A stretch of 64,000 nt of DNA, taken from positions 78,933,501 to 78,997,500 of the forward strand of contig CM042021.1 in NCBI GenBank assembly GCA_023525975.1. Reading direction: 5' to 3'. Origin of the DNA: Smallanthus sonchifolius (taxonomy: Eukaryota > Streptophyta > Magnoliopsida > Asterales > Asteraceae). Under the pieces are notes generated by a model, which saw only the letters and a program-made list of their open reading frames with translations, made no database searches and was not told the origin of the DNA. This document shows, one piece after another, positions 1-13,000 of this stretch (position 1 is the first letter of the stretch; the number at the start of each line of letters is the position of its first letter). Both the position numbers and the translations under genes were made by a program.

Positions 1-1802
1 CCCCTGGTTAGCGCGACTAACCATGACCGGGAGCGTCACCTCCAATAGTACTATTCATAAAATCCCGGGCTAAATCCATAGCTAATGGTTACTAATTTAT
101 TTCGAGGACTTTAAGCGCTTTATTGTTCCCTCAATACATACATACGGTCAGATCATTAGTTCCATTCATTTATACACAAAAGTCTTTTACAAGTATGTTT
201 CCACCCCAAATCATTTCAAAACTTTAGAAAAAGGGGGATTAGTGAAACTCACCTCGACAATATGAATGCTAGCAAATATTTGAACGACGGCAGATTCGCC
301 TATCCGTATCCTATTTACACAAGGTTAACATACACGTTAAGACTACTCGTCTTAAACGCAATTTGTTCACCCGACTTAGCAGTTCTGATTGCTTTTGTTT
401 TAATTATCTTTTTAGTTTTTCCCAACACTTGGTTCGTTATGAAAATAGTTCTGAGTTACTGCCCAATGGGGCTGATGAACAGGTATCGAAACTTTCTTAG
501 TTTTGATTAAACAGAACATATGTCAAAACTTCCTAGTTTCGATTGAGCAAAACAGGTATCGAAACTACCTAGTTTCGATTGGCAAGAATAGTATCGAAAC
601 TGCCTAGTTTCTATTGGGCAATCAGTATCGAAACTACTTAGTTTCGATTGTAAATAGGTATCGAAACTCCTAGTTTCGATTGAGTAAATAAGTATCGAAA
701 CTCCTAGTTTCGATTGAACAACTGGTATCGAAACTCCTAGTTTCGATTGAATAATCGGCATCGAAACTCCTAGTTTCGATCAGCAGGTAGCGAAACTCCT
801 AGTTTCGATTATTGCACTTTAATTGACAGAATTTGTCCTGTATATTTTTATGTTCAAATCTTGAATTTGACACATTTTTCTTGTTATCTTACTTTCGGTT
901 GAATGATTTGTATGATTAGTTACGGTTTTAACGATAATGAAATGGATAATATTGAGTTTTTACCTCAAACAGAGAATGGTGATTTCTAGAGAAACAGAGA
1001 ATGATCTTGAGTATCTTGTTAAGCTTTCTTCAGAAACGCTTGGAATTCTCCTTATAGCACTGAATTAGGTGGATTTCTGCCTTAATCCGGACTTCGACTT
1101 GAAGGAGAATGGTGAAATTGCCGTAAGAAAAAGAGGAGGTTTGAAAGGAATGGTGAAGTTTCGACTGAAAGGTATGGTTTTCATCTGAATCAGAGTGAAT
1201 CAGGCAAGTGGGAGCATGGCTCCCCTGACTCTCGGCCAAGAAAGTCAAGAAGTGGGTTTGGGGTTAATGATAACAATTTTAATCATTAATTTATTAATGA
1301 TATTAGTATCAATTAGAGTTTTAAAGGGGTAATTTAATTCAGTTTCGATTCTTCACGGTATTATGATTTTTACCAGTTTATGGCTCGTTGAAGAAAATAT
1401 TGAAACCTTGATTTGTATAATTCGTTGAGGTGATTATTTGTAGGTATGAGTACTTAAAAGTGGCGCTACATAGTAACGTCTTCGAGAAATCCATTATTTT
1501 ACTTTTTCGTATAATATATGATTTAGTCTTAACCATAAATTATGGTTCAACGTAAATTTTGTGTAACATATATATATATATATATTTTTTTTTTTTCTGG
1601 TTATTTTATTTAACCATTTACGTTCGTATTTAGTCGGGTTATTCTGCTTACTTTTTCTAGTAATTCTTTAAGATTTACTAGACTTGGAATAAACTCCTTT
1701 GCTAGACTTCTTGACTTTACTTAGTCAAAATAAATATCAGGAAATAATTATGAACGTGCGTTTATGAAATGTGGATATTGACCTGAAATGCTGGGTGTCA
1801 CA
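1..1802 (-). repeat. 3' LTR of Tekay copy 1 (partial, window edge)
   Basis: Nearly identical to 8227-10022 of the middle LTR (offset 8226). It ends in GGGTGTCACA at 1802, directly against the polypurine tract, giving the CA/TG terminus. About 900 bp, including the CTGATCA repeat array seen in the other copies, lie outside the window. A (TA)n/T-run around 1568-1596 differs in length from the other two LTR copies. The ORFs here (for example 262-510 and 1030-1248) recur in all three LTRs but have no coding support. Confidence 0.93.
483..810. repeat. Palindrome array H1 (TCGAAACT family), 10 units
   Basis: Ten units at about 31-38 bp spacing. The core is a perfect inverted repeat: ATCGAAACT, a 3-nt spacer (mostly CCT), then AGTTTCGAT. 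The leftmost two units are degenerate. The same array lies at 8709-9036 and 17181-17494. Confidence 0.95.
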
Positions 1803-1812
1803 TTCTCCCCAT
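1803..1812 (-). other. Polypurine tract, Tekay copy 1
   Basis: On the minus strand this reads ATGGGGAGAA immediately before the LTR start TGTGACACCC. It is the expected plus-strand primer site and fixes the LTR/internal boundary. Confidence 0.85.
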
Positions 1813-1837
1813 GTTACAGAGAATTTCGTCCCGAAAT

Positions 1838-4800
1838 TCAGTTCTTGTCACTCTGACTTGGTGTGTTTGTAAACAATGACGGGTACTTGGATTTCATTTT
1901 ATCTTCCCGCTCCCACGTATACTCGGGGCCGCGCTTTGAATTCCAACGTACCTTGACCAGCTTAACACGGCTGCGCCTTGTTCTCTGAACCTTCCAATCT
2001 GTGACTTCCATAGGTTCCTCAATGAAGTGCAACTTGTCGTCTATGTGAATCTCATCAGGCGGTATAATTAATGTGTCGTCTGATAGGCACTTCTTGAGAT
2101 TTGACACATGAAACGTATCATGTATATTGCTTAGTTCTTTTGGCAACTTGAGCTTGTAAGCTACAGGGCCAACCCTAGCCAATATTTCAAACGGTCCAAC
2201 GTACCTAGGGTTAAGCTTGCCACGGTTGCCAAATCTTGCAACTCCTTTCCAAGGTGAGACCTTTAACATGACTTTGTCTCCTACTTGGAATTCTAAAGGT
2301 CTTCGTCTGTTATCCGCGTAACTCTTTTGTCTGTCACGGGCGGCCTTCAGACGATCCTTGATTTTGAAAATCTTGTCCGTGGTTTCTTGAATAACTTCAG
2401 GACCGGTTAAATGCTTGTCACCAACTTCTGCCCAACAAAGCGGTGAACGACATTTTCGAGCATACAAAGCCTCAAACGGAGCGGCTTTGATGCTGGTGTG
2501 GTAACTGTTATTGTATGAAAACTCAGCTAGCGGCAAATGAGTATCCCAATTTCCACCGAAGTCAATTGCACACGCACGGAGCATATCCTCTAAGGTTTGA
2601 ATGGTTCTTTCACTTTGACCATCTGTTTGTGGGTCATATGCCGTGCTCATGTCAAGACGTGTGCCCATGGCTTCTTGTAATGATTTCCATATTCTAGACA
2701 CGAATCTGCTATCTCTATCAGAGATAATAGAAATTGGTACTCCATGCCTAGCCACAATTTCCTTAATATAAAGTCTTGCAAGTTTCTCGGTTTTATCCGT
2801 TTATTTGATGGGTAGAAAATGAGTTGATTTCGTCAAACGATCGACAATTACCCATATAGTGTCGTACCCACTCGACGTCTTGGGTAACTTTGTAATGAAA
2901 TCCATGGAAATCTGTTCCCATTTCCATTGAGGTATCTCGGGTTGTTGTAACAATCCCGACGGTTTCTGATGTTCTGCTTTTACTTTTGAACATGTCAGGC
3001 ATTTACCGACATAAATAGCAATTTCTCCTTTCATGTTCGGCAACCAGTAGAATTCTTTCAGATCCTTATACATTTTATCCGAACCTGGGTGAATGGAGTA
3101 CCTGGACTTGTGGGCTTCGTCCATAACCAACTCCCGTAAGTTACCAAAACATGGCACCCAAATTCTATTCATGAAGTATAAAGTGTCATCTGGCTTTGGT
3201 TCCAACTGCTTTATCATTCCTCGTAAAGCTTCATTCTGACTGTTTTCTTCTTTGATTGCCTCTTGTTGTGCCATCCGAATTTGAGTCGTGAGACTCGTAT
3301 GAATTGTCAATTCTAGGGCACGAACACGGAGTGTTTTAACTCGTTCCTTACGACTCAAGGCATCTGCTACTACGTTTGCTTTGCCAGGGTGATACTTGAT
3401 ATCACAGTCGTAATCATTCAGTAGTTCTACCCAACGACATTGCCTCATGTTGAGTTCTTTCTGATTAAAGATGTGCTGGAGACTCTTGTGGTCTGTAAAG
3501 ATAGTACATTTTGTACCGTATAAGTAATGTCTCCAAATTTTGAGTGCAAACACGACAGCACCCAGTTCCAGATCGTGAGTCGTATAACTTTTCTCATGTA
3601 CTTTTAGCTGTCTGGATGCATATGCTATGACTTTTTCTCTCTGCATCAATACACATCCTAGGCCTTGATGTGATGCGTCGCAGTACACGATGAAATTGTT
3701 AGTTCCTTCGGGAAGGGATAGGATTGGTGCACTGCAAAGTTTTTGCTTCAACAATTGAAAAGCTGATTCTTGTTTATCCGTCCAATTAAACTTTTTGTCC
3801 TTCTGAGTTAACGTGGTCATAGGTAAGGCTATTTTTGAAAAATTCTCGATAAATCGCCTGTAATATCCTGCCAAACCCAGAAATTGACGCACCTCAGTCG
3901 GAGTTCTTGGTGCTTCCCAGTTTTTGATAGCTTCAATCTTAGATGGTCTACGTGAATACCATTCTTATTGATAACATGTCCGAGAAAATGAACCTCTTGG
4001 ATCCAAAACTCACACTTAGAGAGTTTAGCATAAAGCTTCTCATTCCTGAGTTGTTCCAAGATTAATTTTAAATGATATTCATGTTCCTCCTTGGTTCGTG
4101 AATATATCAATATGTCATCGATAAACACAATCACGAATTTATCCAAGTACGGCTTGCACACGCGGTTCATGAGATCCATGAAAACAGCTGGTGCATTAGT
4201 CAAGCCAAATGGCATAACTAGGAACTCGTAGTGACCGTAACGAGTCCTAAAAGCCGTTTTTGGTATATCTTCTTCCTGAATTTTCAGTTGATGATACCCT
4301 GATTGTAGATCAATTTTAGAATAGAAACTTGAACCTTGAAGTTGATCAAACAAATCGTCTATTGGAGGAAGAGGATACCGATTTTTGATTGTCAGTTTGT
4401 TCAACTCTCGATAATCAATGCACATTCTAAAGGTTCCATCCTTTTTCTTTACAAATAGGACTGGAGCTCCCCATGGTGAGAAACTCGGTCTTATGAAACC
4501 TTTGTCAAGTAACTCTTGTAGTTGGCTCGACAGTTCCTGCATCTCGGAAGGGGCTAGACGATACGGAGATCGTGCAACTGGTGCGGCTCCTGGTACTAGG
4601 TCGATCCGAAACTCGACTTGTCTTGATGGTGGTATTCCTGGTAAGTCCTCGGGAAATACCTCCAAGTAATCTCTGACGATTAGTATGTCCTCAAGTCGAC
4701 ATTCTTCGGGTTTCTTCTTGATGATGTGAGCCAGGAATGCACAATAACCCTTGCATAGATACTTATGAGCTTTCATGCATTTTATCGTTTTTAACATCGT

Positions 4801-6406
4801 TCTACACTTTTCGCCTTGAATTGAAAGAATTTCTCCGCTTGGTAGGGGAATACGTACAATCTTCTCGAAGCATACTATCTCGGCACGATTCTTGGTTAAC
4901 CAATCCATACCAATAACAATATCAAAACTCCCTAATTCGACGGGTAGAAGGTCTATACTGAATGTACGGTTTTCTAAACATAAAGTACAACCCCTAAAGA
5001 CCTCTCCGGTTTCTATTAATTTCCCATTTGCTAATTCAATTGTATAACGTTGATCTAGTTTGCTGGCCTTAATACCGAGTAAGGATTTAAAATCATTCGA
5101 CACAAAGCTCATATCCGCACCCGAATAAAAAAGTACAGAGGCATAGTGATTATTTATCAGGAACGTACCAGTGACGATGTTCGGGTCCTGGCGTGCGTCC
5201 CTTGCACCCATCACAAATGCCCTCCCTGGTGCCTGAGCGTTGTTCTGATTCTTCCACTTGGGACAATCCTTCTTGAAGTGTTTTATATCACCACATACAA
5301 AACATCCCGGTTTGATTTTTCCCAATCGGTTGTTAGTTCGACAAGCTTGAGTGGTGTGACCAAACTTGTCGCATTTTCCACACTTGATGCAAACACCGGC
5401 ATGATGATTTCCATACCTCTTACATCTCGGTAGGCCCCTATCATACTCCTTTCTTTCCACTTTGTTGGCTGCAAAAGCCTTCACAGTTCCTTGTTTCTTA
5501 AACTCTTGTTTTCCAGATTTGTTACTTGAATTTCCCATCCATTTCCTTTTCTCCCCAGATCTACCTTCCTCATTCTCCTTCCTCACAAACAATTCATTAC
5601 GTACTGCATCATCCTTTAGTTTGAATGCTAAAGTTATAGCACTCTTGGCATCTATTGGATTAGATGATGTTACCATGCTTCGAATTTGAGGCGCAAGGCC
5701 CCACAGATACCTTTCAACACGCTTATGTTCTGGTGTGACCTTATGCAATACCAGAAGTGCCAATTCATTGAAGCAGTCGGTGTATCCCGCTACATCATCT
5801 CCTATCATCTGTAGGTTCCACATCTCAGTTTCAATCTTTTGCAATTCGTTCCGAGGACAGTATTCCTCAATCATCATGTTTTTCAAATCTTCCCAAGACA
5901 ATTGGTACGCTGTCTCTCTCCCCAAAGTCTTCATTTGAGTATTCCACCAAGTTAAAGCTTTATCAGTGAGCGTACATGTAGAATACTTCACTATGCAGTC
6001 AGCTGTGCATTCACTTATATCAATCACCGACTCCATATGTTCTATCCATCTCATTAGTCCTACTGCACCCTCGGTGCCATTAAAACGGCGGGGTTTGCAG
6101 GATAGGAAGGCCTTGTAGGTACACTTCCTATTTGGAGCATCTGCAGGATCACAAGTCATAACGTCATTAATTCGGATCATGACTATGTGTTATGGCTTAT
6201 TTATTTTTATTACCTCCGGAACCTCCTGCTGTACCGCTACCCCCTGCGGTACCGCTACCTCCTGCGCCTCCTCCGCTATTTCGGTTTGCTTCATACTGCT
6301 CTATGGCGGCCGCTACTCGTTGTGCTATTAGTTGTTCCATGTTTGGGGAAATTGTCTCGTTGTTGTCACCAGTAGTGTTACGGGGTGTCACAAGCTTAGG
6401 TGCCAT
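1838..6406 (-). pseudogene. gag-pol polyprotein, Tekay copy 1 (broken)
   Basis: Reading leftwards from ATG 6406: a 64-codon N-terminal exon ending in a Gly/Ser-rich tail, a candidate intron (6213-6141), then gag with retrotransposon gag domain and CCHC knuckles, aspartic protease, RT (FIDDILIYS motif), RNase H (YCDASHQGLG, FTDHKSL), zinc-binding and catalytic integrase core, and a C-terminal chromodomain (WEREDKMKSKYPSLF). Breaks relative to copy 2: a knuckle Cys becomes Tyr (CKRYGNHH), the protease DSGAD becomes YSGAD so the catalytic Asp is lost, one G is deleted near 3945 (frameshift in RT/RNase H), and GAA has become TAA at 2800-2798 within integrase. The frame is otherwise open to 1838. 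It would make no functional enzyme set. Confidence 0.93.
6141..6213 (-). other. Candidate spliceosomal intron in gag, copy 1 (73 bp)
   Basis: Minus strand: exon end GGAG, donor GTAATAAAAAT, acceptor CCTGCAG before ATGCTCC. Unspliced, the N-terminal ORF stops within the intron. Removal joins 64 codons plus one base in phase 1 to the main gag frame. AT-rich like plant introns. The same boundary is seen in copy 2 and at the equivalent place in element W. Confidence 0.6.
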
Positions 6407-6662
6407 GACGTTCTTTCTAACATATCAATTAAAAAGAAACAACATTATATAAAATAATGATAGATCATGACATAAGGATACAACAACATCCAATGCAAAC
6501 AATCATCATTTCAACATAAACCATCACATACATAGTTAAAACATACATAGTACATTGTTCCCAAAAGACAAGGATACAAAAGAGATGGGTTCACATGACC
6601 TCATCAGTACTAAAGTTTTAAACTACATAATATACTATGGGCACAACCCGCCCATAATAGGT

Positions 6663-7306
6663 TTAAAAGAAGAAGTGGGAGTACAACCCAATCATCATGG
6701 CTAGTCCTGCCATAACAAAGCTAGCTCTTGCCATAAATTCTGCAGCCAAAGTCCTCTCCTCCATCGCCTCCACCATGTCTCGGACCGTGAGAGTGAACTG
6801 CCAGTCCATATCAGCTCTCAACTCGAGGTAGTCAGTGGCACTCTGTATGTCTCGAGTGCTATCCTCCAGAGTCTGTACTAGAGATCCGAGCCCTTGACGT
6901 AAGCGCATGGTTGCATCCCCCTGTGCCCGAATATCATCTAGGAGATCATCAAGACGTTCTTCGTGCGTACGAACGCGAGCTACCAAGGTAGGCACGGTGA
7001 GCTCCATGGCTTCCCCAGTGTGGGGTAGGGGTGTTGGAGAGTTGGAGGACTCTCCGAGCTCAAAGGTAGATGGAATGCTCTCCATCTCCCTCCATCGTGC
7101 CAGGGTACGAGGCATCCAACGGATAGTCCCCACCATGGGGTGGTAACAGGGTCGTTGCCTCGGTGGTTCCTCATCGGTCTCCAAGTCTTTTGGGTCACGG
7201 GCTGCCAGGTTTCTCTTGCGCGGAAGTCGAACCTTCTTCCTAGCACTTTGTACTTTAATCGGTCCTCCGCTTTTCTTTCGGTAGATTATAGGCGGTTCTC
7301 CCAGGG
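6663..7306 (-). pseudogene. Pre-gag ORF of Tekay copy 1 (5' end missing)
   Basis: An open frame between the 5' LTR side and gag, same orientation as gag. About 214 codons belong to the element; the frame continues 25 bases to the right but that is flank and LTR. The product is basic at its start (RKKVRLPRKRN), then Pro/Glu-rich, then has a helical heptad-like stretch (VARVRTHEERLDDLLDDIRA) and ends in a hydrophobic segment (ASFVMAGLAMMIGLYSHFFF) that could be a membrane anchor. I recognise no known domain. Its frame is intact here while copy 2 has a 1-bp deletion, so the ancestral element had one continuous ORF. The N-terminus was lost with the 5' truncation at 7306. Confidence 0.75.
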
Positions 7307-7325
7307 ACTCGTTCAAGGTGCGTAG
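7307..7325. other. 19-bp flank between copies 1 and 2, with target duplication CGTAG
   Basis: Sequence matching neither element internally. Its last five bases CGTAG (7321-7325) recur directly after the right LTR at 18501-18505, marking the target site duplication of copy 2. The rest is the broken end of copy 1 plus a few bases of the pre-insertion site. Confidence 0.85.
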
Positions 7326-7676
7326 TGTCACACCCCGCCAGGGCGGAAACGCGAGGCGCGACGTTCACTGGTTTCCAAAGCATATGATTACCGCAAACAC
7401 ATACATGTAATTGGATACATAACTGAATTTAAAATATTTACATTACAAAATATCAACTTAAGTTTACAAATGTTTAAGATTTCGCAAATATGACTCAAGA
7501 CCATGAGTTATACAAGAGAAATCCTCCCAAAAGCCGTATCCACGTGCATGCATGTAACCTACATTGCTAACCTGATGACCACGTTCAATTTCCTGAAAAC
7601 ATACTTAAAATTGTCAACACGAGGTTGGTGAGTTCACAAGTTATTATAAAGAGTTATCATATACCCAATGTTTAAA

Positions 7677-8051
7677 TCTGATCTTTTTGCCGATCAAAAC
7701 TCTTTGTTAAACCTGATCATTTTAACCTGATCAGTACTCTTTTGTTTAAACCTGATCACTTTAACCTGATCAGAACTCTTTTTGTTAAACCTGATCACTT
7801 TACCCTGATCAGAACTCTTTACTTTAAAACCTGATCACTTTATCCTGATCAGAACTCTTTTGTTTAAAACCTGATCACTTTACCCGGATCAGAACTCTTT
7901 TGATAAACCTGATCACTTTACCCTGATCAGAACTCTTTTGTTAAACCTGATCACTTTAACCTGATCAGAGCCCTTTTGTTAAACCTGATCACTTTACCCT
8001 GATCAGAACTCTTTTGTTAAACCTGATCACTTTACCCTGATCAGAACTCTT
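7677..8051. repeat. Palindrome array H2 (CTGATCA family), about 10 units
   Basis: Units of about 38-40 bp built as CTGATCA, an 8-nt spacer (often CTTTACCC), TGATCAG, then AACTCTTTTGTTAAAC. The 7-bp arms are perfect inverted repeats and contain BclI-type TGATCA. The first unit is degenerate. Repeated at 16147-16522 in the other LTR. Confidence 0.93.
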
Positions 8052-8708
8052 TTGTATGTATTACCAATGAATATGAATACTAATCCGATCTATTGACCCC
8101 ATTTGTAAGCTTGCAAGGAATACAAAATAGTATGTAATGTACGAGACCGTAACCAAACCCCAACTTTATGTGCCTCCCCTCGCCTTTCTGCGACTAAGAT
8201 TATATGCGGTCATTCGGTCATTTTGACCTCTGGTTAGCGCGACTAACCATGACCGGGAGCGTCACCCCCAATAGTACTATTCATAAAATCCCGGGCTAAA
8301 TCCATAGCTAATGGTTACTAATTTATTTCGAGGACTTTAAGCGCTTTATTGTTCCCTCAATACATACATACGGTCAGATCATTAGTTCCATTCATTTATA
8401 CACAAAAGTCTTTTACAAGTATGTTTCCACCCCAAATCATTTCAAAACTTTAGAAAAAGGGGGATTAGTGAAACTCACCTCGACAATATGAATGCTAGCA
8501 AATATTTGAACGACGGCAGATTCGCCTATCCGTATCCTATTTACACAAGGTTAACATACACGTTAAGACTACTCATCTTAAACGCAATTTGTTCACCCGA
8601 CTTAGCAGTTCTGATTGCTTTTGTTTTAATTATCTTTTTAGTTTTTCCCAACACTTGGTTCGTTATGAAAATAGTTCTGAGTTACTGCCCAATGGGGCTA
8701 ATGAACAG

Positions 8709-9036
8709 GTATCGAAACTTTCTTAGTTTTGATTAAACAGAACAGATGTCAAAACTTCCTAGTTTCGACTGAGCAAAACAGGTATCGAAACTACCTAGTT
8801 TCGATTGGCAAGAATAGTATCGAAACTGCCTAGTTTCTATTGGGCAATCAGTATCGAAACTACTTAGTTTCGATTGTAAATAGGTATCGAAACTCCTAGT
8901 TTCGATTGAGTAAATAAGTATCGAAACTCCTAGTTTCGATTGAACAACTGGTATCGAAACTCCTAGTTTCGATTGAATAATCGGCATCGAAACTCCTAGT
9001 TTCGATCAGCAGGTAGCGAAACTCCTAGTTTCGATT
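8709..9036. repeat. Palindrome array H1, 10 units (middle LTR)
   Basis: Same arrangement as 483-810: TCGAAACT, 3-nt spacer, AGTTTCGA, ten units. It lies upstream of array H2 with respect to the minus-strand transcription direction. Confidence 0.95.
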
Positions 9037-9781
9037 ACTGCACTTTAATTGACAGAATTTGTCCTGTATATTTTTATGTTCAAATCTTGAATTTGACACA
9101 TTTTTCTTGTTATCTTACTTTCGTTTGAATGATTAGTTACGGTTTTAACGATAATGAAATGGATAATATTGAGTTTTTACCTCAAACAGAGAATGGTGAT
9201 TTCTAGAGAAACAGAGAATGATCTTGAGTATCTTGTTAAGCTTTCTTCAGAAACGCTTGGAATTCTCCTTATAGCACTGAATTAGGTGGATTTCTGCCTT
9301 AATCCGGACTTCGACTTGAAGGAGAATGGTGAAATTGCCGTAAGAAAAAGAGGAGGTTTGAAAGGAATGGTGAAGTTTCGACTGAAAGGTATGGTTTTGA
9401 TCTGAATCAGAGTGAATCAGGCAAGTGGGAGCATGGCTCCCCTGACTCTCGGCCAAGAAAGTCAAGAAGTGGGTTTGGGGTTAATGATAACAATTTTAAT
9501 CATTAATTTATTAATGATATTAGTATCAATTAGAGTTTTAAAGGGGTAATTTAATTCAGTTTCTATTCTTCACGGTATTATGATTTTTACAAGTTTATGG
9601 CTCGTTGAAGAAAATATTGAAACCTTGATTTGTATAATTCGTTGAGGTGATTATTTGTAGGTATGAGTACTTAAAAGTGGCGCTACATAGTAACGTCTTC
9701 GAGAAATCCATTATTTTACTTTCTCGTATAATATATGATTTAGTCTTAACCATAAATTATGGTTCAACGTAAATTTTGTGT

Positions 9782-9815
<34 letters not shown>

Positions 9816-10022
9816 TCTGGTTATTTTATTTAACCATTTACGTTCGTATTTAGTCGGGTTATTCTGCTTACATTTTCTAGTAATTCTTTAAGATTTACTA
9901 GACTTGGAATAAACTCCTTTGCTAGACTTCTTGACTTTACTTAGTCAAAATAAATATCAGGAAATAATTATGAACGTGCGTTTATGAAATGTGGATATTG
10001 ACCTGAAATGCTGGGTGTCACA

Positions 10023-10032
10023 TTCTCCCCAT
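10023..10032 (-). other. Polypurine tract, Tekay copy 2
   Basis: Minus strand ATGGGGAGAA abutting the LTR start, identical to copy 1. Confidence 0.85.
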
Positions 10033-10057
10033 GTTACAGAGAATTTCATCCTGAAAT

Positions 10058-13000
10058 TCAGTTCTTGTCACTCTGACTTGGTGTGTTTGTAAACAATGAC
10101 GGGTACTTGGATTTCATTTTATCTTCCCGCTCCCACGTATACTCGGGGCCGCGCTTTGAATTCCAACGTACCTTGACCAGCTTAACACGGCTGCGCCTTG
10201 TTCTCTGAACCTTCCAATCTGTGACTTCCATAGGTTCCTCAATGAAGTGCAACTTGTCGTCTATGTGAATCTCATCAGGCGGTATAATTAATGTGTCGTC
10301 TGATAGGCACTTCTTGAGATTTGACACATGAAACGTATCATGTATATTGCTTAGTTCTTTTGGCAACTTGAGCTTGTAAGCTACAGGGCCAACCCTAGCC
10401 AATATTTCAAACGGTCCAACGTACCTAGGGTTAAGCTTGCCACGGTTGCCAAATCTTGCAGCTCCTTTCCAAGGTGAGACCTTTAACATGACTTTGTCTC
10501 CTACTTGGAATTCTAAAGGTCTTCGTCTGTTATCCGCGTAACTCTTTTGTCTGTCACGGGCGGCCTTCAGACGATCCTTGATTTTGAAAATCTTGTCCGT
10601 GGTTTCTTGAATAACTTCAGGACTGGTTAAATGCTTGTCACCAACTTCTGCCCAACAAAGCGGTGAACGACATTTTCGAGCATACAAAGCCTCAAACGGA
10701 GCGGCTTTGATGCTGGTGTGGTAACTGTTATTGTATGAAAACTCAGCTAGCGGCAAATGAGTATCCCAATTTCCACCGAAGTCAATTGCACACGCACGGA
10801 GCATATCCTCTAAGGTTTGAATGGTTCTTTCACTTTGACCATCTGTTTGTGGGTGATATGCCGTGCTCATGTCAAGACGTGTGCCCATGGCTTCTTGTAA
10901 TGATTTCCATATTCTAGACACGAATCTGCTGTCTCTATCAGAGATAATAGAAATTGGTACTCCATGCCTAGCCACAATTTCCTTAATATAAAGTCTTGCA
11001 AGTTTCTCGGTTTTATCCGTTTCTTTGATGGGTAGAAAATGAGTTGATTTCGTCAAACGATCGACAATTACCCATATAGTGTCGTACCCGCTCGACGTCT
11101 TGGGTAACTTTTTAATGAAATCCATGGAAATCTGTTCCCATTTCCATTGAGATATCTCGGGTTGTTGTAACAATCCCGACGGTTTCTGAGGTTCTGCTTT
11201 TACTTTTGAACATGTCAGGCATTTACCGACATAAATAGCAATTTCTCCTTTCATGTTCGGCCACCAGTAGAATTCTTTCAGATCCTTATACATTTTATCC
11301 GAACCTGGGTGAATGGAGTACCTGGACTTGTGGGCTTCGTCCATAACCAACTCCCGTAAGTTACCAAAACATGGCACCCAAATTCTATTCATGAAGTATA
11401 AAGTGTCAACTGGCTTTGGTTCCAACTGCTTTATCATTCCTTGTAAAGCTTCATTCTGACTGTTTTCTTCTTTGATTGCCTCTTGTTGTGCCATCCGAAT
11501 TTGAGTCGTGAGACTCGTATGAATTGTCAATTCTAGGGCACGAACACGGAGTGTTTTAACTCGTTCCTTACGACTCAAGGCATCTGCTACTACGTTTGCT
11601 TTGCCAGGGTGATACTTGATATCACAGTCGTAATCATTCAGTAGTTCTACCCAACGACGTTGCCTCATGTTGAGTTCTTTCTGATTAAAGATGTGCTGGA
11701 GACTCTTGTGGTCTGTAAAGATAGTACATTTTGTACCGTATAAGTAATGTCTCCAAATTTTGAGTGCAAACACGACAGCACCCAGTTCCAGATCGTGAGT
11801 CGTATAACTTTTCTCATGTACTTTTAGCTGTCTGGATGCATATGCTATGACTTTTTCTCTCTGCATCAATACACATCCCAGGCCTTGATGTGATGCGTCG
11901 CAGTACATGATGAAATTGTTAGTTCCTTCGGGAAGGGATAGGATTGGTGCACTGCAAAGTTTTTGCTTCAGCAATTGAAAAGCTGATTCTTGTTTATCCG
12001 TCCAATTAAACTTTTTGTCCTTCTGAGTTAACGTGGTCATAGGTATGGCTATCTTTGAAAAATTCTCGATAAATCGCCTGTAATATCCTGCCAAACCCAG
12101 AAATTGACGCACCTCAGTCGGAGTTCTTGGTGCTTCCCAGTTTTTGATAGCTTCAATCTTAGATGGGTCTACGTGAATACCATTCTTATTGATAACATGT
12201 CCGAGAAAATGAACCTCTTGGATCCAAAACTCACACTTAGAGAGTTTAGCATAAAGCTTCTCATTCCTAAGTAGTTCCAAGATTAATTTTAAGTGATATT
12301 CATGTTCCTCCTTGGTTCGTGAATATATCAATATGTCATCGATAAACACAATCACGAATTTATCCAAGTACGGCTTGCACACGCGGTTCATGAGATCCAT
12401 GAAAACAGCTGGTGCATTAGTCAAGCCAAATGGCATAACTAGGAACTCGTAGTGACCGTAACTAGTCCTAAAAGCCGTTTTTGGTATATCTTCTTCCTGA
12501 ATTTTCAGTTGATGATACCGTGATTGTAGATCAATTTTAGAATAGAAACTGGAACCTTGAAGTTGATCATACAAATCGTCTATTCGAGGAAGAGGATACC
12601 GATTTTTGATTGTCAGTTTGTTCAACTCTCGATAATCAATGCACATTCTAAAGGTTCCATCCTTTTTCTTTACAAATAGGACTGGAGCTCCCCATGGTGA
12701 GAAACTCGGTCTTATGAAACCTTTGTCAAGTAACTCTTGTAGTTGGCTCGACAGTTCCTGCATCTCGAAAGGGGCTAGACGATACGGAGATCGTGCAACT
12801 GGTGCGGCTCCTGGTACTAGGTCGATCCGAAACTCGACTTGTCTTGATGGTGGTATTCCTGGTAAGTCCTCGGGAAATACCTCCGAGTAATCTCTGACGA
12901 TTGGTATGTCCTCAAGTCGACATTCTTCGGGTTTCTTCTCGACGATGTGAGCCAGGAATGCACAATAACCCTTGCGTAGATACTTATGAGCTTTAATGCT

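Larger units (their letters stand above)
1..7306 (-). mobile_element. Tekay-type Ty3/Gypsy retrotransposon copy 1, 5'-truncated
   Basis: Minus-strand element, so its 3' end is at the left. It retains a partial 3' LTR (1-1802), polypurine tract, pol, gag and most of an upstream extra ORF. Alignment with copy 2 stops abruptly at 7306: the next 262 bp of internal sequence, including the primer binding site and the 5' LTR, are absent. The chromodomain after integrase and the overall order gag-AP-RT-RH-IN-chromo place it in the chromoviruses, most like Tekay. Inactivating changes include a 1-bp deletion near 3945, a stop at 2800, and loss of the protease catalytic Asp. Confidence 0.93.
7326..10022 (-). 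repeat. 3' LTR of Tekay copy 2 (2697 bp)
   Basis: Begins TGTCACACCCCGCC on the plus strand and ends GGGTGTCACA against the polypurine tract. It contains two different palindrome arrays (H2 at 7677-8051, H1 at 8709-9036) and a (TA)n tract at about 9786-9811. A possible minus-strand TATA-like motif (TATAAATG) lies between the arrays near 8400. No protein gene is supported. Confidence 0.95.

Noticed and set aside
262..510. Conserved small membrane-like ORF in all three Tekay LTRs
   Set aside because: Sequence identity follows from LTR identity; no start context, homology or codon bias supports coding.
507..761. Minus-strand ORF with QSKLGVSI repeats, and its copy at 8733-8987
   Set aside because: Translation of array H1 in the LTR.
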